Shown: piece after piece, positions 9,623 to 18,774 of the stretch
Layout of the letters: each line of letters opens with the position of its first letter
Numbering within the stretch: position 1 is the first letter of the stretch
Assembly (NCBI RefSeq): GCF_013030265.1
Contig: NZ_WPZQ01000001.1
Location: forward strand, 310,001 to 374,000
DNA from: Ruegeria arenilitoris
GTDB lineage: Bacteria; Pseudomonadota; Alphaproteobacteria; Rhodobacterales; Rhodobacteraceae
Reading direction: 5' to 3'
DNA length: 64,000 nucleotides
Translations under genes and position numbers: made by a program
The notes under the pieces: model-generated
The model's input: only the letters and a program-made list of their open reading frames with translations
Databases searched by the model: none
Told to the model about the DNA's origin: nothing

Positions 9623-10584
9623 CCCGCCCGATCGCGCTTAGCTGTGGTGATCCGGCCGGTATCGGCCCCGAAATCGCAGCCAAGGCGTGGCAACAACTGC
9701 GCGGCACCTGCCCGTTCGTCTACATCGGCGACGCCGCGCATCTGCCAAACGAGACTCCGGTTGCACGAATAAATGAACCGTCAGAAGCGGCCGGGGTCTG
9801 TGCGATGGCCCTACCGGTGCTTCAGCTGGATTTCCCAGCGTCGAATGTGCCAGGCCGTCCCGAGCCAAACAATGCTCCCTCTGTAATCGATGCAATTGAA
9901 CGCGGTGTTTCTCTGGTACAATCGGGTGCGGCATCAGCGCTCTGCACGGCTCCGATCCACAAAAAGGCGCTGATTGACGGAGCGGGATTCGATTATCCCG
10001 GACATACCGAATTTTTAGCCGCTCTTGCCGGTAAAGATCGTGTTGTGATGATGCTGGCCAGCGATCAGTTGCGCGTGGTCCCAGCCACGATCCACATCGC
10101 ACTCTCGCAAGTCCCCAGCGTCCTGACCCCCGAGTTGCTGCGTGAAACGATCGCGATCACCGCACAAGGGTTGCAGAACCAGTTTGGTATTCAAAATCCG
10201 CGTATCGCGATTGCCGGGCTGAACCCCCATGCCGGCGAAGGCGGCAAAATGGGTCGTGAGGAACTGGACTGGATTGCCCCGCTGATCTCTGATCTCAATC
10301 CCGACGGCTACACGGTTACGGGCCCGCATCCGGCGGATACCATGTTCCACGCCGCCGCGCGCAGGCGGTACGATGCAGCCATCGCCATGTATCACGATCA
10401 GGCCCTGATCCCGATCAAGACACTGGATTTCGACCGAGGCGTGAATGTAACGCTGGGTTTGCCCTTCATCCGGACTTCACCAGATCATGGCACCGCGCTG
10501 GACATCGCCGGACAAGGCATCGCCAACCCGACCAGCCTGATTGAGGCCCTCAAACTCGCGCAGCAGATGGCGCAAGGGTCTTGA
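9619..10584 (+). CDS. pdxA: 4-hydroxythreonine-4-phosphate dehydrogenase
   Basis: NAD-dependent enzyme of the DXP-dependent pyridoxal phosphate pathway; it oxidises 4-phosphohydroxy-L-threonine to a product used by PdxJ. The 321 residues match the family length. Landmarks are the N-terminal LSCGDPAGIGPEI, the FDYPGHTEFLA motif holding a metal-ligand histidine, GLNPHAGEGG with a second histidine, and MYHDQALIPIK near the C-terminus. The start codon overlaps the surA stop as ATGA. pdxA followed by rsmA is a widespread arrangement. Confidence 0.96.
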   Translation: MTRPIALSCGDPAGIGPEIAAKAWQQLRGTCPFVYIGDAAHLPNETPVARINEPSEAAGVCAMALPVLQLDFPASNVPGRPEPNNAPSVIDAIERGVSLVQSGAASALCTAPIHKKALIDGAGFDYPGHTEFLAALAGKDRVVMMLASDQLRVVPATIHIALSQVPSVLTPELLRETIAITAQGLQNQFGIQNPRIAIAGLNPHAGEGGKMGREELDWIAPLISDLNPDGYTVTGPHPADTMFHAAARRRYDAAIAMYHDQALIPIKTLDFDRGVNVTLGLPFIRTSPDHGTALDIAGQGIANPTSLIEALKLAQQMAQGS

Positions 10585-10668
10585 ACCTGTACAACGCAGG
10601 CCATATCCCGGACCGAAGTGAAAAATTTCTGGCGCATGACACCCTATCCGCGCCACGGTGAACGGATC

Positions 10669-11511
10669 ATGAGCGCTATCGACACCCTCCCCCCGCTGCG
10701 CGAAGTCATCGCGACCCACCAGCTATCGGCCCGCAAATCGCTGGGGCAGAACTTTCTGCTGGACCTGAACCTGACAGCCAAGATTGCACGGCAGGCCGGT
10801 GATCTGACCGAATGTGATGTGCTCGAGATCGGACCCGGACCGGGTGGCCTGACCCGTGGTCTGCTGTCCGAAGGCGCGCGCAAAGTCGTTGCTGTGGAAA
10901 AAGACACCCGCTGTATCGCAGCGTTGAACGACATTGCCGAGGCTTATCCCGGCCGGCTTGAAGTCATCAACGGGGACGCGCTGGAGATCGATCCGCTGAC
11001 GCATCTGACACCGCCGATCCGGATTGCGGCCAACCTGCCCTACAATGTCGGGACCGAGCTTCTGGTCCGCTGGCTGACGCCACTGGAATGGCCGCCATTC
11101 TGGCAAAGCCTGACCCTGATGTTCCAGCGCGAAGTCGCCGAGCGCATTGTGGCCCAACCCGGCAGCAAAGCTTATGGGCGCCTTGCCATCCTCGCCCAAT
11201 GGCGGGCCGAAGCACGTATCGCCATGTCTTTGCCCCCCGGGGCCTTCACCCCACCACCCAAAGTCTCCAGCGCCGTGGTTCACCTGACTGCCCTGCCCGA
11301 GCCGCGCTATCCGGCAGATGCAGCCACCCTGTCACGAGTCGTGGCAACGGCCTTCAACCAACGCCGCAAGATGCTTCGCGCCTCTTTGAAAGGTGTCGCA
11401 CCCGATATCGAGGATCGCTTGCTGGCTGCTGGCATCAAACCAACGGAACGTGCGGAACAGGTTCCGCTCGAAGCGTTTTGTGCGCTGGCACGGGAAATTC
11501 GCAAAGCTTAA
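10669..11511 (+). CDS. rsmA: 16S rRNA (adenine(1518)-N(6)/adenine(1519)-N(6))-dimethyltransferase
   Basis: KsgA/RsmA dimethylates two adjacent adenines near the 3' end of 16S rRNA late in small-subunit assembly. The protein has 280 residues. Motifs: [10 protein letters not shown] at the N-terminus, SAM-binding [13 protein letters not shown], and the catalytic NLPYNVG. The ATG at 10669 with GGTGA upstream gives the family N-terminus; the longer frame from a GTG at 10618 is unlikely. It is the last gene of the lptG operon, followed by a strong hairpin at 11525-11552. Confidence 0.96.
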   Translation: MSAIDTLPPLREVIATHQLSARKSLGQNFLLDLNLTAKIARQAGDLTECDVLEIGPGPGGLTRGLLSEGARKVVAVEKDTRCIAALNDIAEAYPGRLEVINGDALEIDPLTHLTPPIRIAANLPYNVGTELLVRWLTPLEWPPFWQSLTLMFQREVAERIVAQPGSKAYGRLAILAQWRAEARIAMSLPPGAFTPPPKVSSAVVHLTALPEPRYPADAATLSRVVATAFNQRRKMLRASLKGVAPDIEDRLLAAGIKPTERAEQVPLEAFCALAREIRKA

Positions 11512-11524
11512 AGCGACAAAACAA

Positions 11525-11552
11525 AAAACCCCGGCACTCGATCCGGGGTTTT
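11525..11552. terminator. Bidirectional rho-independent terminator between rsmA and the DUF4167 gene
   Basis: A perfect ten-base stem AAAACCCCGG/CCGGGGTTTT with an eight-base loop (CACTCGAT) lies between the convergent rsmA stop (11511) and the DUF4167 stop (11579). The A-rich and T-rich ends of the stem can serve as U-tracts on either strand. Confidence 0.85.
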
Positions 11553-11578
11553 CTGTATCTCGGCCTTTTGGCTTGAGC

Positions 11579-12166
11579 TTATTCGGCAGCTTCCGGCGCG
11601 TCTCCGTTATCCGCTGCAGCCTGTTCAGGCTCGGCGGGTGCAGCCTTGGGCTTGCGTGCACGTGGACGGCGTGGTGGCTTTTCTTTCTTGGCAGGTGCCT
11701 CTTCAACTGGTTCAGCACCCTGGCTTTCCGGTGTCTCGACCAGACCAGATTCAGGTGCCGCAGGCTCGGACCCGAAATCCATCACATCAGGTTGCGGCGC
11801 TTCGGCCGGATCTGCCTGACGGGCAGCTTCGCGTTCCTGACGCTCGGCGCGCTCACGGTCGCGTTCTGCCTGGCGCTCACGGTTCTGGCGTTCCTGCTCT
11901 TCACGGCGCGCTTCGATTTCGCGCTGCGCCTCGCTCAGCATACGCAGGTAATGTTCCGCGTGCTGCTGAAAGTTCTCGGCCGCGACGCGGTCATTCGACA
12001 ACTGGGCGTCACGCGCCAGCTGATTATATTTATCAATGATCTGCTGCGGGGTGCCGCGCACCTTGCCTTCTGGACCCGAGCTGTCAAAAACCCGGTTTAC
12101 GACATTACCACCAGAAGGGCGATTGCGGTTGTTCTTGGCCCGCGAGCGGGATTTGGAAGATCTCAT
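11579..12166 (-). CDS. DUF4167 domain protein
   Basis: A 195-residue protein with an N-terminal DUF4167 domain (about 1-80) containing the conserved basic start MRSSKSRSRAKNN and the segment VRGTPQQIIDKYNQLARDA. After it comes a highly charged Glu/Arg-rich stretch (about 80-115, likely helical) and a low-complexity Ala/Pro/Glu/Lys tail with a basic patch KPPRRPRARKPK. The family is found in Alphaproteobacteria and its function is not established; the basic head suggests nucleic-acid binding, which is an inference. Some 240 bases without a gene separate its start from prmC; they probably hold its promoter. Confidence 0.85.
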   Translation of the reverse strand: MRSSKSRSRAKNNRNRPSGGNVVNRVFDSSGPEGKVRGTPQQIIDKYNQLARDAQLSNDRVAAENFQQHAEHYLRMLSEAQREIEARREEQERQNRERQAERDRERAERQEREAARQADPAEAPQPDVMDFGSEPAAPESGLVETPESQGAEPVEEAPAKKEKPPRRPRARKPKAAPAEPEQAAADNGDAPEAAE

Positions 12167-12405
12167 CTTACTTTACGTCAGCCTTGTCATTCACTGTCGA
12201 TCAACCCGTACGTTGCACTGCTCTAAGGCCTTTTACCGTGACGTGCTGTCGACTTTTTGGGCTTGGCGTCAGGGGCGCGCTGAAACAGCGTCAACCTCGC
12301 CGACTACCCTGAGTAAGCATGTCCTGATCATGCAGACAAGAGGGTAATATGCATTTTCGCAGCTTTTTTACCTGAACCGGCGTTTTTTGGCCTCATTCAC
12401 CCCAT

Positions 12406-13254
12406 TCAACCCGGCATTCTGGCGCCAACAACACGGTCCCGGCCATCCAGATCCGGAACCACGCGGATATCGATCAGACCCGACGCGTCAAACAATGCCG
12501 CGACAGCCGCCGCCTGTGTCGGACCGATTTCGACCAGAATACGCCCACTCGGCATCAGAAAATCAGGCGCTGCAGCGGCAATACGCCGATAAGCGCCTAG
12601 CCCATCCCCCTCATCCGTCAAAGCCATCCTCGGCTCGTGTTCCCGCACTTCTGGGGACAGCTGCGTCATCTCATCCAGGGAAATGTATGGCGGATTCGAG
12701 ACGATCAAATCGAACTGCCCCTCTTCGATCCCTTCGAACCAATCGGATTGTATGATCTCGACCCGGCCCTGCACCTGATGCAGCACCGCGTTGGCGCTGG
12801 CCTGAAGGCAGGCAGATTCGCTCAGATCAACGCCAATTCCGGATGCGCTTGTCCGCTCGGCCAGCAAAGTCACCAACACACAGCCTGACCCGACACCAAG
12901 GTCCAGAATGTGATCAAACGGTTCACTCAGCGCGGCCTCGATCAAGGCTTCGGTCTCGGGGCGTGGATCCAGAACATCCCGGCTCACCCGAAAGCGGCGG
13001 CCATAAAATTCGCGCTCTCCCAACAGGTGGGAAACCGGCACACGGATGGCACGCAGCGAGATCAGCTGATCATATCGCTCGGCTATCTCAGGCGACAACT
13101 CTTCGGGTGCGATCAACGTGACGCGACTGGCTTCGATACGCGCAGCATGGGCCAGCAGAACCCGAGCATCCCGGGCGGGATCTTCAACACCGGCAGCCCG
13201 CAGTCGCGCTGTCGCTGCGACCATGGCCTGTGCGGCCGTCTGTGCCCCGTTCAT
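12406..13254 (-). CDS. prmC: Peptide chain release factor N5-glutamine methyltransferase
   Basis: PrmC (HemK) methylates the glutamine of the GGQ motif in release factors RF1 and RF2. The 282 residues have an N-terminal helical domain (about 1-80), a SAM site around [14 protein letters not shown] and the catalytic NPPYIS motif. The ATG overlaps the prfA stop by four bases, so the enzyme is translated directly after its substrate. Confidence 0.95.
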   Translation of the reverse strand: MNGAQTAAQAMVAATARLRAAGVEDPARDARVLLAHAARIEASRVTLIAPEELSPEIAERYDQLISLRAIRVPVSHLLGEREFYGRRFRVSRDVLDPRPETEALIEAALSEPFDHILDLGVGSGCVLVTLLAERTSASGIGVDLSESACLQASANAVLHQVQGRVEIIQSDWFEGIEEGQFDLIVSNPPYISLDEMTQLSPEVREHEPRMALTDEGDGLGAYRRIAAAAPDFLMPSGRILVEIGPTQAAAVAALFDASGLIDIRVVPDLDGRDRVVGARMPG

Positions 13255-14306
13255 TGCGACATCTCGGCCAGCAGACGCGCCTGATCGTCTGCGGTCAGCG
13301 CATCGATCACCTCATCCAGATCGCCCTGCATCACCTGATCCAGCTTATAAAGCGTCAGGTTAATGCGGTGATCAGTCATCCTACCCTGCGGGAAGTTATA
13401 GGTTCTGATCCGTTCAGACCGGTCCCCCGATCCCACCTGGCTGGCCCGATCCGCCGAGCGTTCGCTGTCGATCCGCTGTCGCTCCATATCGTAAAGACGG
13501 GTCTTCAGCACCTGCATCGCGATCTCGCGGTTGCGGTGCTGAGACTTTTCGGAACTAGTCACCACGATCCCGCTGGGAATATGGGTAATCCGTACAGCCG
13601 AATCTGTGGTGTTCACGTGCTGCCCACCCGCGCCGGAACTGCGCATGGTGTCGATACGAATATCGTTGGGTTCGATATGAATATCTACATCCTCGGCCTC
13701 GGGCAGAACCGCCACTGTCGCCGCCGAAGTATGGATACGCCCGCCGCTCTCGGTTTCGGGCACCCGCTGAACCCGGTGCACACCGGATTCGTATTTCATC
13801 CGAGCAAAGACATTATCGCCCTTGATATGGGCCACGACCTCTTTGATCCCGCCCAGATCCGAGGATTGTTCCTCGATGATCTCAAACTTCCATCCCCGCG
13901 CCTCGGAATAGCGTTGATACATCCGCAGCAGATCACCCGCGAACAATGCGGCCTCATCACCTCCGGTTCCGGGCCGGATTTCCAACATTGCCGGACGCGC
14001 ATCGGCTTTGTCTCTGGGCAACAACGCCAGTTGCAACGCGTGCTCTGCCTCGGGAATGCGAGCCTGCAGCTCGGGGATTTCCTCCTCAGCCAGCTCTTTC
14101 ATGTCCGGATCGGCCAGCATTGCCTCGGCTTCGGCCAGATCGGCCACCAGTTGGCGCCATGTTTCGATCTGCTCAACCACAGGCTTTAAATCCGAGTATT
14201 CCTTGGCAAGTGCCGCAATATCTCCGCCCGAGGCGCCATCGGCCATGGCAGCTTCGAGGTATTGGAATCGCTGGGTTATCTGTTCAAGGCGTTCTTCGGG
14301 GATCAT
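13251..14306 (-). CDS. prfA: Peptide chain release factor 1
   Basis: RF1 recognises UAA and UAG stop codons and triggers peptide release. The 351 residues include the catalytic SGAGGQHVN loop and the conserved stretch [14 protein letters not shown] in domain 2. The frame stays open back to 14540, but the family N-terminus is [14 protein letters not shown] from the ATG at 14306; an ATG at 14324 is a close alternative. Neither has a strong ribosome site. It is co-transcribed with prmC. Confidence 0.93.
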   Translation of the reverse strand: MIPEERLEQITQRFQYLEAAMADGASGGDIAALAKEYSDLKPVVEQIETWRQLVADLAEAEAMLADPDMKELAEEEIPELQARIPEAEHALQLALLPRDKADARPAMLEIRPGTGGDEAALFAGDLLRMYQRYSEARGWKFEIIEEQSSDLGGIKEVVAHIKGDNVFARMKYESGVHRVQRVPETESGGRIHTSAATVAVLPEAEDVDIHIEPNDIRIDTMRSSGAGGQHVNTTDSAVRITHIPSGIVVTSSEKSQHRNREIAMQVLKTRLYDMERQRIDSERSADRASQVGSGDRSERIRTYNFPQGRMTDHRINLTLYKLDQVMQGDLDEVIDALTADDQARLLAEMSQ

Positions 14307-14369
14307 CCCGGCGGTGTCTATCATCCGCGGGCTTTGGTCAAGGGCCTGCCTTGTGCTAAGCTCACATGC

Positions 14370-14660
14370 ATGAAACGGATTATTCTTGCGCTTACCCTGT
14401 GCACGACCCCTGTCATGGCTGATGTAATTGGCCCCGGCGGCAAGGTTCAGGATTGCTATTGTACCGACAAAGCCGGCACCCGTGTCGAGTTGGGAGAGAT
14501 GATCTGCCTGCAGGTCGATGGCCGTATGTTTATGGCCCAATGCCAGATGTCACTGAACGTTCCCATGTGGCGCGAGGTTCAGGAGGGGTGTTTGTCATCA
14601 GGGTTGGAGCAAACCCAGCCCCAACTCAGCAATTCTGCAACTATTCAAAGCTCGGGTTAA
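14370..14660 (+). CDS. Small secreted cysteine-containing protein, unknown function
   Basis: A 96-residue protein with a clear signal peptide ([17 protein letters not shown], cleavage near residue 17). The mature part has cysteines at CYC, ICLQ, AQCQ and EGC, probably forming disulfides in the periplasm. I do not recognise a named domain. The frame is open upstream to 14262, but the ATG at 14370 starts the signal peptide and falls 63 bases from the divergent prfA start. It converges with the next gene, stop codons four bases apart. Confidence 0.72.
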   Translation: MKRIILALTLCTTPVMADVIGPGGKVQDCYCTDKAGTRVELGEMICLQVDGRMFMAQCQMSLNVPMWREVQEGCLSSGLEQTQPQLSNSATIQSSG

Positions 14661-14664
14661 TCAC

Positions 14665-15012
14665 CTACAGATCTTCCCACTTGCTTAGCTTGTGCTTTCT
14701 GCGCGTCGTCCGGATATTGTGCTCCGCGCAAAGCGCCATGCTGACACCAAAGAGCAGAGAGCATATAGCCAATCGTGGGACCATGCAAAGCGGAGGTGAG
14801 AGAAATACATATAAACCCAGCCCCCAAAGGCCTCCCATCACCAGTGGATCCCACGTCAATCGCGATACCTTGGTCCGATAGAGTTCCGGTTTCGGCCTGC
14901 ATCCGGCACGTCTGAAAAAGCGAACATATGGGGTGGATTTTCCGGGCTCTTGCAGTCCCGCATCTTCCAATTCAGCGGTTGCCCTCTGAAACTTGGCTTC
15001 ATAATCACTCAT
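14665..15012 (-). CDS. Small membrane protein, DUF6404-like
   Basis: A 115-residue protein with a charged N-terminal segment (about 1-50, including PYVRFFRRAGCRPKPE) and two close hydrophobic segments (about 57-72 and 78-95), then a basic C-terminus RRKHKLSKW. The arrangement of the N-terminal helix followed by a small hydrophobic hairpin reminds me of DUF6404 proteins, a recollection I hold weakly. Function unknown. It stands alone between the convergent secreted-protein gene and the DUF1499 gene. Confidence 0.65.
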   Translation of the reverse strand: MSDYEAKFQRATAELEDAGLQEPGKSTPYVRFFRRAGCRPKPELYRTKVSRLTWDPLVMGGLWGLGLYVFLSPPLCMVPRLAICSLLFGVSMALCAEHNIRTTRRKHKLSKWEDL

Positions 15013-15047
15013 ACCACCAATATGGGAATTAAGTTTTTATTTTCAAC

Positions 15048-15452
15048 CTATTGAAGCTGCCCTAGCCAGCTTTCAACCCGCGCTTTATTCACTCCGAAAT
15101 CCTTGCGCCCGAAACGCAGCCTTGCGTGGATACGCAGCGCGTCACCATCCTGCTGCGCGGTGGTATAATCCGGAAATCCCATCAACCGAGTTCGGGTGAT
15201 ATAAGTCACCATTCCCTCGTCGACCGACCCGGCCAAAACACTGGTACGAGGGGACTGACGCGCAACCACATCCAGCCGTGCAAGCCCGTCCGGGCCGGTT
15301 TCAACGACCCGCACTACCGCGCCCATCATGTCCCTGCTGGTTTCGCCCACAGGTGCCACATGCCAACGGGAGGGATCGGAAGGGGCAAGACGGATGTAAC
15401 CGGCCAGCAAAAGCCCCGCGCATACCAATACCCAAACTACAGTCATCTTCAT
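15048..15452 (-). CDS. DUF1499 family protein
   Basis: A 134-residue protein with an N-terminal hydrophobic segment (about 4-20) serving as membrane anchor or signal. The rest has the DUF1499 pattern, notably VTYITRTRLMGFPDYTTAQQ, then a beta-rich section LRIHARLRFGRKDFGVNKARVESWL. The family is widespread in Proteobacteria without a proven role. The gene is 63 bases downstream of the first ureohydrolase stop and on the same strand, so it may be in that transcript. Confidence 0.82.
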   Translation of the reverse strand: MKMTVVWVLVCAGLLLAGYIRLAPSDPSRWHVAPVGETSRDMMGAVVRVVETGPDGLARLDVVARQSPRTSVLAGSVDEGMVTYITRTRLMGFPDYTTAQQDGDALRIHARLRFGRKDFGVNKARVESWLGQLQ

Positions 15453-15515
15453 CCCGCACCTGTTTCAACCGAACCTAGCCGGAACGCATCGGTGAACAAG
15501 ATGTTCAACCAGCCC

Positions 15516-16463
15516 TTACCGCGACGTCACGCCTGGAAGAATGCACAGCATTTCGAACAACAAGTTCGCAGCCGTAAGCGCAGTATTGCCCGATGGATCA
15601 TAGGGTGGAGAGACCTCGACCAGATCACAACCAACGACATTCATCCCCTGCAGTGCATGGATCAGTTGCAGTGCCTGCGGTGTAGTCAGCCCGCCAATTT
15701 CAGGCGTTCCGGTCCCAGGCGCATAAGCCGGGTCCACACTGTCGATATCATAGGTGATATAGACCGGATGTCCGTCGATCGTCTTGCGGATCAAAGACCC
15801 GATCTGGGTCAGGTTCTGCTGCCAGATATCCCACGCCGGATATTGACGGAATCCCCACCCCTGCGCTTCGGTGAAATCGCTGGCGGCATAGCCAGATCCC
15901 CGAATACCGATCTGAAAGGTCTTGTCCGGAACGATCAGATTTTCCTCATAGGCGCGACGGAATACGGTGCCATGGGTCTCGCGCTCACCAAACATCTCGT
16001 CATTGACGTCGGCATGGGCATCCACGTGCACCAAAGCAACCGGACCATGTTTGGCTGCTATTGCACGCAGAATAGGCAGGGTGATCGAATGATCGCCCCC
16101 CATCGCAACGGGAATGACATCCTGTGTCAGAATACCGTCATAACTTTCCTTGATAATCTTCAGACTATCCGACAGCGAGAACGTGTTGATCGCCAGATCC
16201 CCGATATCGGCAATCTGCAGGTTATCGAATGGGGCAGCAAAGGTGGCCATGTTATACGGCCGGATCATCGCGCTTTCGCTACGGATCTGTTTTGGGCCAA
16301 ACCGCGTACCCGAGCGCCAAGATGTACCAATATCCATCGGGATCCCAAGAACAGCGACGTCCAGCCCATCCAGAGAGGACGCCTGCGGTAACCGCATAAA
16401 CGTATTCGGCCCCGAGAACCGCGCCAGATCATTGCCGCCAATCGGCTGGTTGAATTGGGTCAT
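15516..16463 (-). CDS. Ureohydrolase, guanidinopropionase/guanidinobutyrase-like
   Basis: Arginase/agmatinase-superfamily enzyme of 315 residues that hydrolyses a guanidino compound to urea and an amine. The two-Mn site is intact: GGDHS, HVDAHADVND and YDIDSVDPAYAPGTGTP. The N-terminus (MTQFNQPIGGNDLARFSGP) and the stretch FGERETHGTVFRRAYEE are close to the Pseudomonas GpuA/GbuA enzymes acting on 3-guanidinopropionate or 4-guanidinobutyrate, so agmatine is not the most likely substrate. The ATG at 16463 has GGAG upstream. A second, different ureohydrolase lies directly upstream on the same strand, about 60 bases away. Confidence 0.85.
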   Translation of the reverse strand: MTQFNQPIGGNDLARFSGPNTFMRLPQASSLDGLDVAVLGIPMDIGTSWRSGTRFGPKQIRSESAMIRPYNMATFAAPFDNLQIADIGDLAINTFSLSDSLKIIKESYDGILTQDVIPVAMGGDHSITLPILRAIAAKHGPVALVHVDAHADVNDEMFGERETHGTVFRRAYEENLIVPDKTFQIGIRGSGYAASDFTEAQGWGFRQYPAWDIWQQNLTQIGSLIRKTIDGHPVYITYDIDSVDPAYAPGTGTPEIGGLTTPQALQLIHALQGMNVVGCDLVEVSPPYDPSGNTALTAANLLFEMLCILPGVTSR

Positions 16464-16522
16464 GTACTTTCTCCGATCCGGTTCTTCACCAAGCACTTAC
16501 CGGGATTATGCCTAACCAAAGG

Positions 16523-17491
16523 TTAAGGCTTTACCAGCTTGTTCCACCCCAGCAGGCAGATGATCTGCGTTGCCACATGTGCCCCGGCAATCGCGGTGGC
16601 ACCAGACATGTCGAATGGAGGCGATACCTCAACCACATCCCCACCCTTGATGTTGATCCCGGCGATATCCCGCAGGATGATCTGCGCCTCAATCGAGCTG
16701 AGACCACCCCAAACAGGTGTCCCGGTTCCCGGTGCAAAGGCCGGATCCAACCCATCGATGTCGAAGCTCAGGTAAACCGGACTGTCGCCCAGAATCCCCT
16801 TGATCTTCTGGGCTACGGCGGCCGGTCCGGATTCATAAACCTCACGTGCGTCGATGATGTTGACGCCCAATGTGTCCTCGTTGGTGGTGCGTATCCCCAC
16901 CTGAACCGATCGCTTGGGGTCCACGATCCCTGACTTCACGGCCTTGTAGAACATGGTTCCGTGATCCACGCGGGACATGTCGTCATCGGCCCATGTGTCC
17001 GTATGCGCATCAAACTGCAGCAGAGACATAGGCCCGTATTTTTCGGCATAGGCTTTCAGGATCGGAAAGCTGATGTAGTGATCTCCGCCCAGCGTCACCG
17101 AAGCGACATTGGCTTCCAGAATCGTACGGATGTGATCGGTCAGCGTATCTGGAAAGGCAGGGATATTGGCATAGTCGTAAGCCATGTCCCCGTAGTCGAT
17201 GATTGCCAGTTCGCTGAGCGCATCAAACGGCCAGCCATAGGGTGCGTCGGGTGATTGCAACGCGCTGGCCTCGCGAATGGCACGTGGTCCCAACCGGGTA
17301 CCGGGACGGTTGGTTACCGCCTGATCGAACGGCACGCCGGTCACCGCGATGTCTACGCCTTTCAGTTCCTTCGTATAAAGCCGACGCAGAAACGAGGTCG
17401 CGCCACCAAATGTGTTCTCAAAGGAAAGGCCTTTGAGATCCGGGTTGGTGAACGCCTCGTCCACCTGAGTCTTTGCATCTTCCAATGCCAT
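16523..17491 (-). CDS. speB: Agmatinase
   Basis: Ureohydrolase of 322 residues with the complete Mn ligand set GGDHYIS, QFDAHTDTW and SFDIDGLDPAFAPGTGTP. It resembles agmatinases, which make putrescine and urea from agmatine, more than its downstream neighbour does. The two proteins are clearly homologous but diverged, so this is an old duplication with probable substrate division. Ribosome site GGGAGG is about 12 bases from the ATG. The exact substrate is an inference. Confidence 0.85.
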   Translation of the reverse strand: MALEDAKTQVDEAFTNPDLKGLSFENTFGGATSFLRRLYTKELKGVDIAVTGVPFDQAVTNRPGTRLGPRAIREASALQSPDAPYGWPFDALSELAIIDYGDMAYDYANIPAFPDTLTDHIRTILEANVASVTLGGDHYISFPILKAYAEKYGPMSLLQFDAHTDTWADDDMSRVDHGTMFYKAVKSGIVDPKRSVQVGIRTTNEDTLGVNIIDAREVYESGPAAVAQKIKGILGDSPVYLSFDIDGLDPAFAPGTGTPVWGGLSSIEAQIILRDIAGINIKGGDVVEVSPPFDMSGATAIAGAHVATQIICLLGWNKLVKP

Positions 17492-17544
17492 TTCGGGTTA
17501 TCTTCCTCCCAAGGTTCCCGATGGGCTGGCGACGCGCGCTGACG

Positions 17545-18708
17545 TCAAGCCACAGGCAGCGCCTTTTCCACGATCTTCGCGAAAAAGGATGCACCCACCG
17601 GCGCGATTTCGTCGTTGAAGTTGTATTTTGGATGGTGCAGCCCCGCACCGTCCCCCTGCCCCAGAAACAGATAGGCTCCGGGTCGTTCCTGCAGCATGTA
17701 TGAAAAATCCTCGGCCCCCATCTCGCGACCGGTGTTTTCGGTGACCCGCTCGGCCCCCGAAACCTCGCGCGCCACGTCAGCGGCAAAAGCGGCCTTTTCC
17801 GGGTCGTTGATCGTGGCGGGATAACTCACATCATATTCAAGCCGCGCCTCAACCCCGTACGACGTGGCCTGTCCCTGCACGATCTGCTCCATGCGTTCCA
17901 TAACCATCTTCTGCACCGCCGGGTCGAAGGTCCGTACCGTGCCGTTGATATAGGCGGTGTCCGGGATCACGTTGTTCACCGTGCCGGTATGGATTTGCGT
18001 CACCGACACAACCAGATCGTCCAGAGCGTAGTGATTACGGCTGACGATGGTCTGAATCGCCTGCGCAATGCCACAGGCCGCCATGACCGGATCGCGCGTT
18101 TCATGCGGCATGGCCCCGTGTCCACCGACACCCTGAATGTGAACCTCGAACGTATCGACAGCAGCCATGATCGGACCCGGCGTTGTATAGAACGAGCCTT
18201 CCGCAAAGCCGGGCGCGTTATGCAGCGCGTAAACCTGCGCGATGTCGAACCGGTCCATAATTCCTTCTTGAACCATAACCCCGGCGCCGCCGCCCTCTTC
18301 CTCGGCAGGCTGAAAAATCAACGCAACCCGGCCGCGAAAGTTCCGGGTTTCGGCCAGATAACGTGCAGCCCCCAGCAACATCGTTGTGTGCCCGTCGTGG
18401 CCGCAGGCGTGCATCTTGCCTGGATTCTTCGAGGCATAGTCAACGCCGGTTTCTTCGGGAATCGGCAACGCGTCCATATCCGCCCGCAGGCCAATCGTCG
18501 GTCCTTCGCCCTGACCGTTGATTATCGCGACGATACCGGTCTTGGCGATCCCCTCATGCAGCTCATCCACGCCAAACTCGCGCAGACGCTCAGCAACAAA
18601 TGCCGCTGTTTCGTAGCATTCGAATTCCAGCTCAGGGATTGTATGCAGGTGCTGGCGCCATGTGGCCATGTCGGTGGCAAAATCGGCAATTCGGTTGACG
18701 ACGGGCAT
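17545..18708 (-). CDS. M20 family amidohydrolase (hippurate hydrolase/N-acyl amino acid deacylase type)
   Basis: Zinc-dependent amidohydrolase of 387 residues, M20D type. Metal-binding landmarks are ADMDALPIPEETG, HACGHDGHTTMLLGAA, FQPAEEEGGGAGVM, GGHGAMPHE in the dimerisation domain and a C-terminal MGAEDFSYML. Start MPVVNRIADFATDM at 18708 leaves 66 bases to the divergent mazG; the frame happens to remain open antisense through mazG to 19584, which I treat as chance. The gene is just upstream of speB on the same strand, so a role in nitrogen recovery from acylated or guanidino compounds is a reasonable inference. Confidence 0.9.
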   Translation of the reverse strand: MPVVNRIADFATDMATWRQHLHTIPELEFECYETAAFVAERLREFGVDELHEGIAKTGIVAIINGQGEGPTIGLRADMDALPIPEETGVDYASKNPGKMHACGHDGHTTMLLGAARYLAETRNFRGRVALIFQPAEEEGGGAGVMVQEGIMDRFDIAQVYALHNAPGFAEGSFYTTPGPIMAAVDTFEVHIQGVGGHGAMPHETRDPVMAACGIAQAIQTIVSRNHYALDDLVVSVTQIHTGTVNNVIPDTAYINGTVRTFDPAVQKMVMERMEQIVQGQATSYGVEARLEYDVSYPATINDPEKAAFAADVAREVSGAERVTENTGREMGAEDFSYMLQERPGAYLFLGQGDGAGLHHPKYNFNDEIAPVGASFFAKIVEKALPVA

Positions 18709-18774
18709 CTGGGGTGGACTCCTGATCCAAGCTGCGAGATGGATGCATCTGACACCGGAATAAGGGGCTTCGCA

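Noticed and set aside
14307..14540. A 78-codon upstream extension of prfA
   Set aside because: Not homologous to RF1 and overlaps the secreted-protein gene on the other strand; typical RF1 length is reached from 14306.
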